Notes: generated by a model from the sequence alone, not told the origin. Shown: positions 35,544-46,280, counted from the first letter of the stretch. The stretch is DNA of 64,000 nt from Tropicibacter naphthalenivorans (GCF_900176475.1 NZ_FWXX01000004.1:306417-370416); one strand, 5' to 3'. Program-made: numbers and translations.

Positions 35544-36860
35544 TCACGAATTCCGCTTTTGCCGCAGCTTGGCAAAGTAATCGACCCTTTTGCGCAGGTC
35601 GCGTTCGAACCCCCGTTCCACCGGATCATAGAAGTGCATCCGTTCCAGCCCGTCGGGGAAGTAATCCTGGCCGGAAAAGCCGTCCTCGGCGTTGTGGTCA
35701 TAGGCGTAGCCGTCGCCGTAGCCCTGTTCGCGCATCAGCTTGGTTGGCGCGTTGAGGATATGCTTGGGCGGCATCAACGACCCGGTCTGCTTGGCGGCGC
35801 GGCGGGCGGCCTTGTAGGCGTTGTAAACCGCGTTGGATTTGGGCGCGAGCGCGAGATAGACCAGAGCCTGGGCGATGGCGAGTTCCCCTTCGGGAGAGCC
35901 GATACGCTCGTAGGTTTCCCAGCTTTGCAGGCAAAAGGCTTGGGCCTGCGGGTCGGCGAGGCTGATGTCCTCGACCGCCATACGGGTGATGCGGCGGGCC
36001 AGATAACGCGGGTCTTCGCCCGCCTCCAGCATCCGCGCGTACCAGTACAGCGCCGCGTCGGGGTCGGACCCGCGCACGGATTTATGCAAGGCAGAGATGA
36101 GGTTATAGTGCCCGTCTCCGCCCTTGTCGTATTGCGCGGCGCGCTTCATCAGGCGGGTTTTCAGGGCATTCACGTCGAGATCAGAGGTCGTGCGCCACGA
36201 CATGACCTGCTCGACCAGATTGAGCAACGCGCGCCCGTCCCCGTCGGCCATATCCAGCAGAGCCGCGCGGGACTCGGGGGTAAGCGGCAAGGGGCGGTCC
36301 AACTCGCGCTCGGCGCGCTGCACCAGCCGTTCCAGATCGTCATTGTCCAGCCGTTCCAGCACCAACACCTGCGAGCGCGACAGCAGAGCGGCGTTCAGCT
36401 CAAACGACGGGTTTTCGGTGGTCGCGCCCACCAACAGGATCGTCCCGTCCTCCATATGCGGCAGGAACCCGTCCTGCTGCGCCTTGTTGAAGCGGTGGAT
36501 TTCGTCGACGAACAGCAGCGTCCCCTGCCCGGTCTTGCGGCGCAGCTTGGCGGCCTCAAAGACTTTGCGCAGTTCCGGCACGCCGGTGAAAATTGCGCTG
36601 ATCTGGACAAAGTGCATGTCCGTGGCGTGCGCGAGCAGTCGCGCGATGGTGGTCTTGCCCACGCCGGGAGGGCCCCAAAAGATGATTGAGCCCAGCGTGC
36701 CTGCCTCAAGCATCACGCCCAAAGGCGCTTCGGGGCCAAGGACTTGCTGTTGGCCGATGACCTCGTCCAGCGCCTGCGGGCGCAAGCGATCCGCGAGGGG
36801 GCGCGGCGCGCTGGCCTCGGCAGCGCCGGCGTCGGCGCCCGTATCGAACAGATCAGCCAC
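35544..36860 (-). CDS. rarA: Replication-associated recombination protein RarA
   Basis: A 438-residue AAA+ ATPase of the RarA/MgsA/WRNIP1 family that acts at stalled replication forks. Walker A GPPGVGKTTIARLL (about 61-74), Walker B TLLFVDEIHRFNKAQQD, sensor 1 VGATTENPSFELN, and the C-terminal tetramerisation region with SALHKSVRGSDPDAALYW are present. It lies 3 bases after degQ and upstream of crcB. Confidence 0.95.
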   Translation of the reverse strand: MADLFDTGADAGAAEASAPRPLADRLRPQALDEVIGQQQVLGPEAPLGVMLEAGTLGSIIFWGPPGVGKTTIARLLAHATDMHFVQISAIFTGVPELRKVFEAAKLRRKTGQGTLLFVDEIHRFNKAQQDGFLPHMEDGTILLVGATTENPSFELNAALLSRSQVLVLERLDNDDLERLVQRAERELDRPLPLTPESRAALLDMADGDGRALLNLVEQVMSWRTTSDLDVNALKTRLMKRAAQYDKGGDGHYNLISALHKSVRGSDPDAALYWYARMLEAGEDPRYLARRITRMAVEDISLADPQAQAFCLQSWETYERIGSPEGELAIAQALVYLALAPKSNAVYNAYKAARRAAKQTGSLMPPKHILNAPTKLMREQGYGDGYAYDHNAEDGFSGQDYFPDGLERMHFYDPVERGFERDLRKRVDYFAKLRQKRNS

Positions 36861-36863
36861 CGC

Positions 36864-38243
36864 TTAGATCCGGAACCGCAGTTGCAGGCGGCGATTGCCG
36901 CGCAGCGCGTCGATGCGGATGCTGGGGGCGGCACGGCGCAGCAGCCCGTCGACCTCGCGCGGGGACGTCACGCGCGCGCCATCAATCGCGCCAAGCAGAT
37001 CCCCCGCCGCAAGACCAACCCGCGCGCCATAGGGGCCGGGGTCCAGCACCACCACACCTTCGAGACCCGGCGGCAGCCCGAGTTCGGCGCTTACGGCGGG
37101 GTTGATCCGCGCGACTTTCAGCCCCGGCAGCACCGAACGTTCGCCAAGGTTCACCGTCTCGCGCGGCGGCACTTCGGGGGCGGTCATCATGGTCACCGTG
37201 GCGGATTTCATAACGCCGCGCGACAGATAGGCGATTTCGGCGTCATGGCCGATGCCCCGGATCGACATGCGGAACAGCATCTCGGCGGGGGTGTTCACTG
37301 GCTGACCGTCGACCTCAAGGATCACGTCGCCGACGCGTAGGCCCGCCCCGGCAAAACCGCTCGCCGGGTGCATCTGGGTGATGACCACGCCACCGGGTAC
37401 GCTGAGGCCAAGACTGTCCGAAATGTCAGCGTCCACCGGCTGGCCAGTTATCCCTGCCCAAGGCCGTTGAAACCGTGTCGCGCCGTTTTTCGCTTGCTCA
37501 ACGAACTGCGCGACAAGGGCCGAGGGGATGGCAAAGCCGATGCCGTTCGACCCGCCAGACCGCGTCAGGATCGAGGTGTTCACCCCGATGAGCCTCCCTT
37601 GGACGTCGATCAACGCCCCGCCCGAGTTGCCCGGGTTGATCGGCGCGTCGGTCTGGATGAAATAGCCGCGCCCGTTGCCGGTGGCGGTGCCGGTGCGTGC
37701 AAGCCCCGACACGATGCCAGAGGACACCGTCTGCCCGACGCCAAAGGGGTTGCCGATGGCCAGCACCAGCTCGCCCACCTCGACCGTGTCGCTGTCGCGC
37801 AGCGGCACAAAGGGCATGTCAGCGGCGTCCTCTAGCTGCAAGATCGCAAGGTCCGCCTCTTCATCACCCAGCAAGACCTTTGCTGCGTATTCCACCCGGT
37901 TGTTCAAGACGACTCGGATGTCGGTCGCCTGCCCGACCACGTGGTAGTTGGACACCACGATGCCATCAGGGGTCAGGATCACGCCGGAGCCGAGCGAGTT
38001 CTGCACCTGCGGGCGGCCTTGGGTCTGGCCGAAAAAGTTGCGGAAAAACGGATCGTCGGCAAAGGGACTGCGGGCCTCGACCACCCGACGCGCGTAGATG
38101 TTTACCACTGCCGGGGCGGCCTGTTTGACCAAAGGCGCAAAGCTCAGCTGGATTTGCGCTTGGCTCTGGGGGATCGCGGGGGTTTGCGCCACCAAAGGCA
38201 GCGGGGCAATCAGGCACAGGATCATCAACAGGTGGCGAAGCAT
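36864..38243 (-). CDS. degQ: Periplasmic Do-type serine endopeptidase (DegP/DegQ/MucD)
   Basis: A 459-residue HtrA protease and chaperone. A cleavable signal (about 1-19, ending LVAQ) is followed by a trypsin-like domain with catalytic His in VSNYHVV (about 100), Asp in EEADLAIL (about 131) and Ser in GNSGGALID (about 207). Two PDZ domains follow (about 265-350 and 370-455). It degrades or refolds damaged envelope proteins. It heads the tightly packed group ending in ATP12. Named degQ/mucD-like; the exact paralogue is uncertain. Confidence 0.93.
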   Translation of the reverse strand: MLRHLLMILCLIAPLPLVAQTPAIPQSQAQIQLSFAPLVKQAAPAVVNIYARRVVEARSPFADDPFFRNFFGQTQGRPQVQNSLGSGVILTPDGIVVSNYHVVGQATDIRVVLNNRVEYAAKVLLGDEEADLAILQLEDAADMPFVPLRDSDTVEVGELVLAIGNPFGVGQTVSSGIVSGLARTGTATGNGRGYFIQTDAPINPGNSGGALIDVQGRLIGVNTSILTRSGGSNGIGFAIPSALVAQFVEQAKNGATRFQRPWAGITGQPVDADISDSLGLSVPGGVVITQMHPASGFAGAGLRVGDVILEVDGQPVNTPAEMLFRMSIRGIGHDAEIAYLSRGVMKSATVTMMTAPEVPPRETVNLGERSVLPGLKVARINPAVSAELGLPPGLEGVVVLDPGPYGARVGLAAGDLLGAIDGARVTSPREVDGLLRRAAPSIRIDALRGNRRLQLRFRI

Positions 38244-38319
38244 CGTACTCTCCCTTTGGGATCCGATATGCGCCCCACGCCCTGCGATTGCAAGTCAGGG
38301 CACCCTGACCCGTGGCTAC

Positions 38320-38352
38320 AAAAAAAGGCCCCCGCCGAATGGACGAGGGCCT
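38320..38352 (-). terminator. Intrinsic terminator after rplQ
   Basis: On the minus strand GGCCCTCG pairs with CGGGGGCC, followed by TTTTTTT, 25 bases past the rplQ stop. It ends the alpha operon. Confidence 0.9.
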
Positions 38353-38376
38353 GAAATTTGTCGCGAAAAGAGAGGA

Positions 38377-38799
38377 TTACTCTTCTGCGGCTGCCTCTTC
38401 GGCGGCAACGCGCGCCTTGTCGGCTGCGCCTTTTGCGTCGACGTCGCGGTCAACCAGTTCGATGATCGCCATCGGCGCCATATCACCATAGCGGAAGCCG
38501 GCCTTGAGCACGCGGCAGTAACCACCGTTGCGGTCCTTGTAGCGCGGGCCGAGGATTTCGAACAGCTTGGCGACGTCCTTGTCTTCTTTCAGCTGAGCCG
38601 CTGCCTGACGGCGTGCGTGCAGATCGCCGCGCTTGCCCAGGGTGATCAGCTTGTCGATGACGCGCTTGAGTTCTTTTGCTTTGGGCAGAGTCGTCTTGAT
38701 CTGCTCGTGCTCGATGAGCGAGCCAGCCATGTTAGCCCACAGTGCCTTGCGGTGCTCGTGGGTACGGTTGAGGCGGCGGTAACCTTTTGCGTGACGCAT
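38377..38799 (-). CDS. rplQ: 50S ribosomal protein L17
   Basis: A 140-residue large-subunit protein binding 23S rRNA near the exit tunnel. [20 protein letters not shown], then [20 protein letters not shown], is characteristic of L17. An alanine/glutamate-rich acidic C-terminal extension (about 118-140) is typical of alphaproteobacteria. It follows rpoA after a 123-base gap holding GC-rich hairpins without a U tract. Confidence 0.97.
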   Translation of the reverse strand: MRHAKGYRRLNRTHEHRKALWANMAGSLIEHEQIKTTLPKAKELKRVIDKLITLGKRGDLHARRQAAAQLKEDKDVAKLFEILGPRYKDRNGGYCRVLKAGFRYGDMAPMAIIELVDRDVDAKGAADKARVAAEEAAAEE

Positions 38800-38922
38800 G
38801 TGTCTTACTCCTAAGGTGCCCTCTACGGGCGGTTTTGCTTTGTCTGGCTGCCGATGCGTGTCAGCAGCTCTCCTTGGGGCGGGATGCCCAAGGGGCGGAA
38901 CAGGTCCGCCCCCCTTATCGGC

Positions 38923-39939
38923 TTAGAAGCTGTCTTCGAGCTTCTTTGCCAGATCTTCGATGTTGTCGGGCGGCCAGTCCTCGACATCCATGCCGAGGTG
39001 CAGACCCATACCGGACAGCACTTCTTTAATCTCGTTCAGCGACTTGCGGCCGAAGTTCGGGGTGCGGAGCATCTCGGCTTCGGTTTTCTGGATCAGGTCG
39101 CCGATGTAGACGATGTTGTCGTTCTTCAGGCAGTTTGCCGAACGCACGGACAGTTCCAGCTCGTCCACCTTTTTCAGGAGGAGCGGGTTGAATTCCAGAC
39201 CGTCGTCGTCGTCCTGACGCTGGGCCGACTCGGGTTCGTCGAAGTTGACGAAGATCGACAGCTGGTCCTGCAGGATGCGCGCCGCGAATGCGATTGCATC
39301 CTCGGGCGTGACGGAACCGTCGGTTTCGACCTTCATGGTCAGCTTGTCGTAGTCCAGAACCTGGCCTTCGCGGGTCGGCTGAACGTCATAGGCGACCTTC
39401 TTGACCGGCGAGTAGATGGCGTCGATCGGGATCAGACCGATAGGCGCATCTTCGGGCTTGTTCTTGTCAGCCGAGACATAACCTTTGCCGGTGTTCACGG
39501 TGAATTCCATGTACACTTCGGCGCCTTCGTCCACGTGACAGATCACGTGATCGCGGTTCAGGATCTCGATCCCGGCGGTCTCGGTGATGTCGCCAGCGGT
39601 GATCACACCCGGACCTTTGGCGTTGACGGACACCCGCTTGGGGCCTTCGACTTCCATACGCAGGGAAACCTGCTTGAGGTTCAGGATGATGTCGGTGACG
39701 TCTTCGCGCACACCGTCCACGGACGAGAATTCGTGCAGAACGTTGTCGATCTGAACGCTGGTGATGGCCGCGCCTTGCAGCGAGGACAGTAGAACGCGGC
39801 GCAGCGCGTTGCCCAGGGTCAGACCAAAGCCACGCTCGAGCGGCTCGGCGACGATCGTTGCTTGACGCGACGGGTCAGCGCCCGGCTTGATTTCAAGCTG
39901 CGTCGGCTTGATCAGTTCAGCCCAGTTCTTGTGGATCAT
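38923..39939 (-). CDS. rpoA: DNA-directed RNA polymerase subunit alpha
   Basis: A 338-residue core RNA polymerase subunit. The N-terminal domain (1-235) carries the dimerisation and assembly residues ([26 protein letters not shown]); the C-terminal domain (about 255-325) has the promoter and activator contacts [20 protein letters not shown] and [12 protein letters not shown]. The ATG at 39939 gives the standard start [10 protein letters not shown]. It lies after rpsK with a 116-base gap. Confidence 0.98.
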   Translation of the reverse strand: MIHKNWAELIKPTQLEIKPGADPSRQATIVAEPLERGFGLTLGNALRRVLLSSLQGAAITSVQIDNVLHEFSSVDGVREDVTDIILNLKQVSLRMEVEGPKRVSVNAKGPGVITAGDITETAGIEILNRDHVICHVDEGAEVYMEFTVNTGKGYVSADKNKPEDAPIGLIPIDAIYSPVKKVAYDVQPTREGQVLDYDKLTMKVETDGSVTPEDAIAFAARILQDQLSIFVNFDEPESAQRQDDDDGLEFNPLLLKKVDELELSVRSANCLKNDNIVYIGDLIQKTEAEMLRTPNFGRKSLNEIKEVLSGMGLHLGMDVEDWPPDNIEDLAKKLEDSF

Positions 39940-40055
39940 GCAATTCCCTCCATACCAGCCAAGACCCCATGTCCGTAAGGTCTCGACGCCCGAGGTTTCA
40001 AAATGCCAAACCGAGGCCGGACACACGTCCGCCCCCGGCAGTAATCAATGCGCGA

Positions 40056-40448
40056 TTAGACGCGGCGACGCTTCGGCGGACGGCAGCCGTTGTGCGCGAT
40101 CGGGGTCACATCACGGATCGAGGTGATGTTGAAACCGACAGCGGCCAGAGCGCGCAGCGCGGATTCACGGCCCGAACCGGGGCCCTGAACTTCGACTTCG
40201 AGGGTCTTCACGCCATGTTCCTGAGCTTTCTTGCCCGCGTCCTCGGCTGCCAGCTGAGCGGCATACGGGGTGGATTTACGCGAGCCTTTGAAACCCATGG
40301 TGCCAGCAGACGACCACGAAATGGCGTTGCCCTGCACGTCAGAGATCAGGATCTTGGTGTTGTTGAAGGTCGAGTTCACATGCGCAACGCCAGCTGCGAT
40401 GTTCTTGGAGACCTTTTTCTTGCCGCCACGGCGGGTATCACGTGCCAT
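40056..40448 (-). CDS. rpsK: 30S ribosomal protein S11
   Basis: A 130-residue small-subunit platform protein contacting 16S rRNA near the mRNA exit. Signature [20 protein letters not shown], then [20 protein letters not shown] and [19 protein letters not shown] at the end, is diagnostic. It sits 15 bases after rpsM in the alpha operon. Confidence 0.98.
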   Translation of the reverse strand: MARDTRRGGKKKVSKNIAAGVAHVNSTFNNTKILISDVQGNAISWSSAGTMGFKGSRKSTPYAAQLAAEDAGKKAQEHGVKTLEVEVQGPGSGRESALRALAAVGFNITSIRDVTPIAHNGCRPPKRRRV

Positions 40449-40463
40449 ATCGAATAGCCTCCC

Positions 40464-40832
40464 TTACTTCTTCTTGCCTGCGATGGCCTTTGCGGGGCCT
40501 TTGCGGGTGCGAGCGTTGGTGTGAGTCCGCTGACCGCGAACCGGGAGGTTACGACGATGGCGCAGACCGCGGTAGCAGCCAAGGTCCATCAGACGCTTGA
40601 TGTTCATCTGAACGTCACGGCGCAGGTCACCTTCAACGGTGAGGTTTGCGTCGATGTACTCGCGAACGGCCAGAACTTCTGCGTCCGAGAGTTCGTTCAC
40701 ACGGCGAGCGCGGTCGATGTTGACGGATTCGCAGATCTGTTCTGCGATCGCCGGACCGATGCCGTGGATGTAGGTGAGTGCGATCGGCACTCGCTTGTTG
40801 GTCGGGATGTTGACGCCGGCAATACGAGCCAA
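40464..40832 (-). CDS. rpsM: 30S ribosomal protein S13
   Basis: A 122-residue head protein of the small subunit that contacts the large subunit through bridge B1. [22 protein letters not shown] and [20 protein letters not shown] followed by [14 protein letters not shown] are typical. It is the first gene of its block, with a 274-base upstream region containing a candidate promoter. Confidence 0.98.
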   Translation of the reverse strand: MARIAGVNIPTNKRVPIALTYIHGIGPAIAEQICESVNIDRARRVNELSDAEVLAVREYIDANLTVEGDLRRDVQMNIKRLMDLGCYRGLRHRRNLPVRGQRTHTNARTRKGPAKAIAGKKK

Positions 40833-40988
40833 GTCTCTGTTCCTTTACGTTGCGGTTCCGTAGTCCCGGAACCTTTTTTCACAACCGAAGGCCCGAGGCG
40901 ATAAAGCCACCGGGCCAGAGCTGATCAGGTGATCTGCAAGGCGGGTGCGACCCACAATGCAAGCGTGATTCTCACAGGGAGATGGGGG

Positions 40989-41017
40989 TGGGTATGAAGA
41001 TTTCACCCAAAGGTCAA
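40989..41017 (-). promoter_or_regulatory. Candidate promoter of the rpsM-rplQ block
   Basis: TTGACC, a 17-base spacer and TACCCA on the minus strand, about 157 bases upstream of rpsM. The -35 is good and the -10 weak. It lies downstream of a GC-rich hairpin after adk (about 41060-41085). Confidence 0.4.
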
Positions 41018-41106
41018 GCCCCCAGCCGAAATCCAGCCACAATACCCCCGAAAACGAGGCAGGCCGCCCCGGATGGGACGGCCTGAAGAGTGATTTACGC
41101 CAGCGC

Positions 41107-41751
41107 TCAGGCGTCGAGCTTTTCGGCGATGGCGGTCTTGATCGCGTCCATCTCGCCCAGACCGTCAACGCGGCAGTGGTTGCCCGCGTGGTAGTAGTAA
41201 CCGATCAGCGGCGAGGTCTGCTTGTAGTATTCCATCAGGCGCTTTTTCAGCGACGACTCGTTGTCGTCGGCGCGGCGCTTGAACTCGGTCCCGCCGCATT
41301 TCTCGCACTTGCCGTCCTCGGGGATCGGCTTGGTGATGTCGTTGTAGACCTCACCGCAATCACCACAGGTGGAGCGCGCCGTAATGCGCTTGACCAAGGC
41401 TTCGTCCTCGACGCGCAGCTCGACCACGCGGTCGAGCGTCTGGCCCATCTCTGCCAGCAGCTCGCCCAGGGCATCCGCCTGCTTGAGCGTGCGCGGGAAG
41501 CCGTCAAAGATAAAGCCGTTCGCCTGCGTGGTTTCCAGCTTTTCACGGATCAGGCCGATGACGATCTCGTCGGTGACCAGCTCACCGCGGGCCATCACGT
41601 CGGCGACCCGCTTGCCCATTTCGGTGCCGCTGTCCTTGGCTTCGCGCAGCATGTCGCCGGTCGAAAGTTGCACCATGCCGCGGTCTTCGACCAGCATACG
41701 TGCCTGAGTGCCCTTACCCGCCCCCGGCGGTCCAAGAAGAATAATGTTCAT
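41107..41751 (-). CDS. adk: Adenylate kinase
   Basis: A 214-residue enzyme catalysing 2 ADP to ATP plus AMP. P-loop [11 protein letters not shown] (about 7-17), [14 protein letters not shown], and a LID domain with four Cys (CGDCG...CEKCG, about 128-151) that should bind a structural zinc ion, a long-type adenylate kinase. The start overlaps secY by 4 bases. Confidence 0.97.
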   Translation of the reverse strand: MNIILLGPPGAGKGTQARMLVEDRGMVQLSTGDMLREAKDSGTEMGKRVADVMARGELVTDEIVIGLIREKLETTQANGFIFDGFPRTLKQADALGELLAEMGQTLDRVVELRVEDEALVKRITARSTCGDCGEVYNDITKPIPEDGKCEKCGGTEFKRRADDNESSLKKRLMEYYKQTSPLIGYYYHAGNHCRVDGLGEMDAIKTAIAEKLDA

Positions 41752-43115
41752 CGCCGAGCCGGTGCCCCCCGTTTTTTGCGGCCTTTACCCTTACCACGAA
41801 GTTGGGATTTTTGGATAAGACCTTCGTATTGGTGTGCCAACAGGTGGCTCTGTACCTGCTGGATGGTGTCCATGGTCACGCTCACCACGATCAGCACCGA
41901 GGTGCCGCCGAAGTAGAACGGGATCGCGAACTGGGTCCGAATGATCTCGGGCAGCAGGGCCACGGCGGCCAGATAAGCGGCGCCGATCACGAGGATACGG
42001 TTCACGACATATTCAAGGTAGTCAGCGGTCTTCTTGCCCGGCTTGATGCCCGGCACAAAGCCGTTCTGGCTCTTGAGGTTATCTGCTACGTCATCAGGTT
42101 TGAAGGAAACGTTAAACGTATAGAAATAGGCAAAGAACACGATCATCGCAGCGAAGAACAGCAGGTACAGCGGCTGGCCGGGACCAAAGTAGGCCATGAT
42201 CTGCGACATGATCGGACCGGAAGAGCCAGACTGGCTGAAGGTCGCGATGGTCGTCGGCAGCAGCAGCAGCGACGAGGCAAAGATCGCCGGGATAACGCCC
42301 GCCGGGTTCACCTTGACCGGCAGGTGGCTGGACTGCGCTTCGGTCATCTTCATGCCGACCTGACGGCGCGGATACTGGATGGTGATCTTGCGCAGCGCCC
42401 GCTCCATGAACACCACAAAGGCGATCACGGCCACAACCATCACGATCACACCGACGATCACCGCCGGGCTGATGGCGCCGGAACGGCCCGATTCAAAGAA
42501 CTGAACCAGGGCGGCGGGCACCTCGGCAATGATGCCGACAAAGATGATCAGGGAAATGCCGTTGCCGATGCCGCGCTGGGTGATCTGCTCACCAAGCCAC
42601 ATCAGGAACATCGTGCCACCCACCAGCGTGATCACGCAGGCGGCGCGGAAGTACCAGCCCGGATCGGTCGCCAGATCGCCCGCCTCGAGGCTGGCGGCCA
42701 AGCCGTAGGCCTGGAACGTCGCCAGCGCCACGGTGCTGTAGCGCGTGTACTGGTTGATTTTCTTGCGGCCCTGCTCGCCCTCTTTTTTCAGCTGCTCCAG
42801 CGCCGGGACCATGGCGGTCAGCAGCTGGATGATGATCGAGGCCGAGATGTAGGGCATGATGCCCAGGGCAAAGATCCCCATGCGGCCAAGCGCGCCGCCG
42901 GTGAACATCGACACCATGCCTGCAACGCCCTGCCCCGCCTGTTCGACGAAGTCACGCAGCGCACCGCCATCAATCCCCGGCACCGGAATGAACGTCCCCA
43001 AGCGGTAGACGATCAACAGACCAAGGGTGAAGAGGATGCGATTGCGCAGGTCGGTTGCTTTGCCAAGCGCCGCCCAGCTTGTGTTGGCGGCCATTTGCTC
43101 TGCTGCGGATACCAT
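41748..43115 (-). CDS. secY: Preprotein translocase subunit SecY
   Basis: A 455-residue, ten-TM channel protein of the Sec translocon. [50 protein letters not shown] and [21 protein letters not shown] are typical. The basic C-terminal tail ends [10 protein letters not shown]. It lies between rplO and adk; the upstream gap to rplO is 115 bases. Confidence 0.98.
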   Translation of the reverse strand: MVSAAEQMAANTSWAALGKATDLRNRILFTLGLLIVYRLGTFIPVPGIDGGALRDFVEQAGQGVAGMVSMFTGGALGRMGIFALGIMPYISASIIIQLLTAMVPALEQLKKEGEQGRKKINQYTRYSTVALATFQAYGLAASLEAGDLATDPGWYFRAACVITLVGGTMFLMWLGEQITQRGIGNGISLIIFVGIIAEVPAALVQFFESGRSGAISPAVIVGVIVMVVAVIAFVVFMERALRKITIQYPRRQVGMKMTEAQSSHLPVKVNPAGVIPAIFASSLLLLPTTIATFSQSGSSGPIMSQIMAYFGPGQPLYLLFFAAMIVFFAYFYTFNVSFKPDDVADNLKSQNGFVPGIKPGKKTADYLEYVVNRILVIGAAYLAAVALLPEIIRTQFAIPFYFGGTSVLIVVSVTMDTIQQVQSHLLAHQYEGLIQKSQLRGKGKGRKKRGAPARR

Positions 43116-43230
43116 GCGGATCTCTCTGTTATGTCAAACGCCGCCACGACGCATTTTCCAGCATCGGGCGGCGCTCATTTGGAAAACTGGGCTCTATGTA
43201 AGCGGCGCTAGGGCCGCTCACAAGGCGATA

Positions 43231-43692
43231 TTACTCAGCGCCTGCCACCTTGAGCGCGCCGCCTGCCTTCTCGACTGCTTCCACAGCAGCTTTCGAAGCG
43301 CCGGTCACCTCGATGGTGAGGGCTGCGGTCACGTCGCCTTTGGCGAGGACGCGGATGCCGTCCAGCTTGCGGCGGACCAGACCCGAGGACACGAGGGTGT
43401 CTTCGTTGATCGAACCGGCTTCCAGCTTGCCAGCTTCGACGAATTTCTGGATCAGGCCGAGGTTGACGACAGCGTATTCCTTGCGGTTCGGCTTGTTAAA
43501 GCCGCGCTTGGGCAGACGCTGGTAGAGCGGCATCTGGCCGCCTTCGTAGCCGTTGATGGCCACACCCGAACGGGATTTCTGACCTTTGATACCACGGCCA
43601 CCCATTTTACCTTTGCCCGAACCGGGGCCACGGCCAATGCGTTTCTTACGCTGGGTTGCGCCTTCGTTGTCGCGCAGTTCATGAAGTTTCAT
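43231..43692 (-). CDS. rplO: 50S ribosomal protein L15
   Basis: A 153-residue large-subunit protein needed for late assembly. [40 protein letters not shown] and the C-terminal [20 protein letters not shown] are diagnostic. The ATG at 43692 is used; upstream in-frame sequence is leader. Unlike most bacteria it is not next to rpmD: 5.2 kb of unrelated genes separate them, and it has its own promoter. Confidence 0.97.
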   Translation of the reverse strand: MKLHELRDNEGATQRKKRIGRGPGSGKGKMGGRGIKGQKSRSGVAINGYEGGQMPLYQRLPKRGFNKPNRKEYAVVNLGLIQKFVEAGKLEAGSINEDTLVSSGLVRRKLDGIRVLAKGDVTAALTIEVTGASKAAVEAVEKAGGALKVAGAE

Positions 43693-43787
43693 GTCGCTTC
43701 TCCTATTGCCGGATGTGGTCCGCGAAGCGAATGGACCAACCACGGCGTTTCTTGTTTATGGAATCGGGCCCATAAGGCCACCGGGGG

Positions 43788-43816
43788 CGTATAGCGGCCC
43801 TTTAACGTGGGATCAA
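43788..43816 (-). promoter_or_regulatory. Promoter of rplO-secY-adk
   Basis: TTGATC, a 17-base spacer and TATACG on the minus strand, about 95 bases upstream of the rplO ATG. The leader between them can form a hairpin (GGTCC/GGACC arms near 43711-43742). Confidence 0.6.
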
Positions 43817-43850
43817 GCCTTGTCGATGCGCGCCCCGGCGGCGCGATGTG

Positions 43851-44999
43851 TTACCAGCGCACCTTGACCTCGACCGGCCCGCGAAAGGCCCAGCCGTGGA
43901 ACCGCACATCGCCCTCCAGCCGGATATTCGGAAAGCGCTCGAACAGCATCGGCAAGGCCACCTGAGAGACCAGCTCGCGGCTCACGGCCGCCCCGGCGCA
44001 GAAATGCGGCCCCGCGCCAAAGGCCAGACTGGGCGAATTGTTGCGGGTGATGTCGAACACCACTGGGGCGTCGAACACGCGCGGATCACGATTTGCGGCA
44101 GAGTACATAAAGAACACCCGGTCGCCCTTGGACAGTTGCACGCCCTCGACCTCTTCGTCGCGGGTGACCCCACGTGGGACCATGCCGACGGGGCTTTGCC
44201 AGCGGTTGAACTCTTCAAAGGCATCCTTCCACGTGGCCTGCCCGTCGCGGATCATCTGCAACTGTTCGGGATGGGTCAGCAGCGCCCAGACCGCCCCGGC
44301 GATGGCGTCGCGCGGCTCATTCTGCCCGCCAGAGATGGCAAGGCGGATGTTCCCGGCGGCAGGGCCGACGTCCATCCCCGAGTCGAGCTGCACCTTGAGC
44401 AAGGAATACTCGGGCAGGTCGTCCAGCTGCCGCTCCACCGCTTGATTGATGCGGGCGACGGCAGCCAAAGCCTTGGATTCGAGCGCGGGATCGCCGTGGT
44501 AGTTCGCCACACCGTCGATCATGGCTTGGCTCGTGGCGTCCACCTCTTGCCAGCTCAGGTCATACAGGCCGGTCACATCGCGCAGCGCCTCGCCGCAGAC
44601 CCGCATGGCAAAATCCCGCACCAGACAACAGCCGCCCTGCGGGGCAAGCGCGTCCAGCGCCTCTTGGGTCTTGGCGCGGAACCGCTCGGACCAATGGTCG
44701 CGCACGGTGCGGGGCGAATAGCTGGGAAAGGTGATCTTGCGGTCCGAGGCGTGCTCTTCGCCGTCCTTGCGCAGCATGTTCTCGCCCATCAGCTTGACCA
44801 TCAACCCCTCGGGCTGGCGCGAGGAAAACAGATCAACGCGCTTTTCCTCGCGGTGGATCGTCTCGCGGCGGCAAAACAGCGTGGCGTTCAACTGCGGGAC
44901 AAAGGCGGCGCCGGTGCCTTCGCGGATCGTGGTCAGATCGGCGTAGGGATCGGCGGCAAAGGCGGGAACGTCGATATTGTGAACAGGCGCGTTGGACAT
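43851..44999 (-). CDS. Cytochrome P450 with unusual I-helix
   Basis: A 382-residue soluble P450 monooxygenase. The haem-ligand loop FGAGPHFCAG (about residues 322-331) supplies the Cys thiolate, and the K-helix ExxR is EFNR. The I-helix reads ISGGQNEPRDAIAG (about 230), where the usual acid-Thr pair of the oxygen-activation motif is replaced by NEP, so proton delivery may be unorthodox. It needs ferredoxin and reductase partners that are not nearby. It directly abuts the second P450 gene. Substrate unknown. Confidence 0.9.
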   Translation of the reverse strand: MSNAPVHNIDVPAFAADPYADLTTIREGTGAAFVPQLNATLFCRRETIHREEKRVDLFSSRQPEGLMVKLMGENMLRKDGEEHASDRKITFPSYSPRTVRDHWSERFRAKTQEALDALAPQGGCCLVRDFAMRVCGEALRDVTGLYDLSWQEVDATSQAMIDGVANYHGDPALESKALAAVARINQAVERQLDDLPEYSLLKVQLDSGMDVGPAAGNIRLAISGGQNEPRDAIAGAVWALLTHPEQLQMIRDGQATWKDAFEEFNRWQSPVGMVPRGVTRDEEVEGVQLSKGDRVFFMYSAANRDPRVFDAPVVFDITRNNSPSLAFGAGPHFCAGAAVSRELVSQVALPMLFERFPNIRLEGDVRFHGWAFRGPVEVKVRW

Positions 45000-46208
45000 T
45001 TACCGGATCTTTACGGGCAGTGAGGCATACCCACGGAACCGGGCAAGGGGCACGCGGACGCGCGGGCCGGTCTGGGTGAGTTTGGGGAAACGGGCGACCA
45101 GCTTGCCAAGGGCGATCTTGCCTTCGACCCGCGCCAGCGTCGCGCCAAGGCAGACGTGAATGCCGGTGATAAAGGCGATCTGCCGGTTGGGTTTGCGGGT
45201 GATGTCCATCCGGTCGGGGTCGGCGAAGACGTCCGGATCACGGTTCGCGGCGGCAATCGACGTGTGAATATACGTCCCCTTGGGGATCACCCCAGAGGGA
45301 AGCTCGATATCCTCGCCCGCCAGACGGTTGCCGATCTGAAGCGGGCTTTCGACGCGCAGGAATTCCTCGACCGCCGAGCCGATGAGGTCCGGCTGGTCCA
45401 ACAGCAAGCGGTGCTGGTCGGGGTTGTCCAGCAGTAGCCCGACCGAATTACCCACAAGGCTGGTGGTCGTCTCATGCCCGGCATTCAGCAGGAAGATACA
45501 GTTCTGGATCAACTCTTCTTGCGTCAGGGTGCGGCCTTCGTGTTGGCCGAAAATGAGGCTTTCGAGGACCTCTCCCTGATGCGCGCCGTCCGGATTGGCG
45601 CGGCGGTGGTTAATGAGATCGTTCAGGATCTCGCTGAACTCGGTCACGGCGGCGTTGCCCTCGGCCAGCTTTTCCGGTGCGACCACCGGGTCCAAAGCGC
45701 CAAGGATCGCAAGGGAATAGCCGCGCAGACGGGCGCGATACTCTTCGGGGATGCCCAGCATAAAAGAGATGATCTCGGTCGGCAGAACCTTGGCGAAATC
45801 GTCGATCAGGTCCAGTTCGCCCAGATCGTCGACCCGGTCCAAGAGCCTGTCCACAATCCCGTCAATCAAGGGTTCGAACTCGGCCAGCTTGCGCGGGGTG
45901 AAGGCGCCGGAAATCAGCTTGCGCACCACCGTGTGATAGGGCGGATCGTTAAAGATCAACGACGTGGTGTGATGCGTGTGCAGCGGGCATTGGCCGTATT
46001 TCTTGCCAAATTCCTCGGTCTTGTCCGACAGCATGTCCCGCGACTGATAGACCTTCAGCACGTCATGATAACGCGTCAGATAGACCGAGCCGTCGGCGTT
46101 GCGGTGAATCGGCGATTTGGCCCGCAGCGCGTGCAGCACAGGGTGCGGGTTCTCGATGAACTCTGGCCCGATCGCGTTCAGGTCAAAGCTCTGGATATCC
46201 AGCGGCAT
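45000..46208 (-). CDS. Cytochrome P450
   Basis: A 402-residue class I bacterial P450. It has the canonical I-helix LLNAGHETTTSLVGN (acid-Thr pair, about 238-252), K-helix EFLRVESP, and haem loop FITGIHVCLG (about 344-353). It lies immediately upstream of the other P450 gene, with no intergenic base between stop and start, and downstream of the MBL-fold gene, from which it is separated by a terminator. Substrate unknown; both P450s probably act in one pathway. Confidence 0.92.
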   Translation of the reverse strand: MPLDIQSFDLNAIGPEFIENPHPVLHALRAKSPIHRNADGSVYLTRYHDVLKVYQSRDMLSDKTEEFGKKYGQCPLHTHHTTSLIFNDPPYHTVVRKLISGAFTPRKLAEFEPLIDGIVDRLLDRVDDLGELDLIDDFAKVLPTEIISFMLGIPEEYRARLRGYSLAILGALDPVVAPEKLAEGNAAVTEFSEILNDLINHRRANPDGAHQGEVLESLIFGQHEGRTLTQEELIQNCIFLLNAGHETTTSLVGNSVGLLLDNPDQHRLLLDQPDLIGSAVEEFLRVESPLQIGNRLAGEDIELPSGVIPKGTYIHTSIAAANRDPDVFADPDRMDITRKPNRQIAFITGIHVCLGATLARVEGKIALGKLVARFPKLTQTGPRVRVPLARFRGYASLPVKIR

Positions 46209-46280
46209 TGTCTCTTCCTCCCACGGTTAGACTGCGGGAGGGGCGGGCCTCGGGCAAGGCAAAATCGACCGCCGGGTTAG

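Noticed and set aside
38880..38920. Possible terminator between rpoA and rplQ
   Set aside because: Stable GC-rich hairpins are present but with no U tract, so termination is unlikely; they were not listed as terminators.
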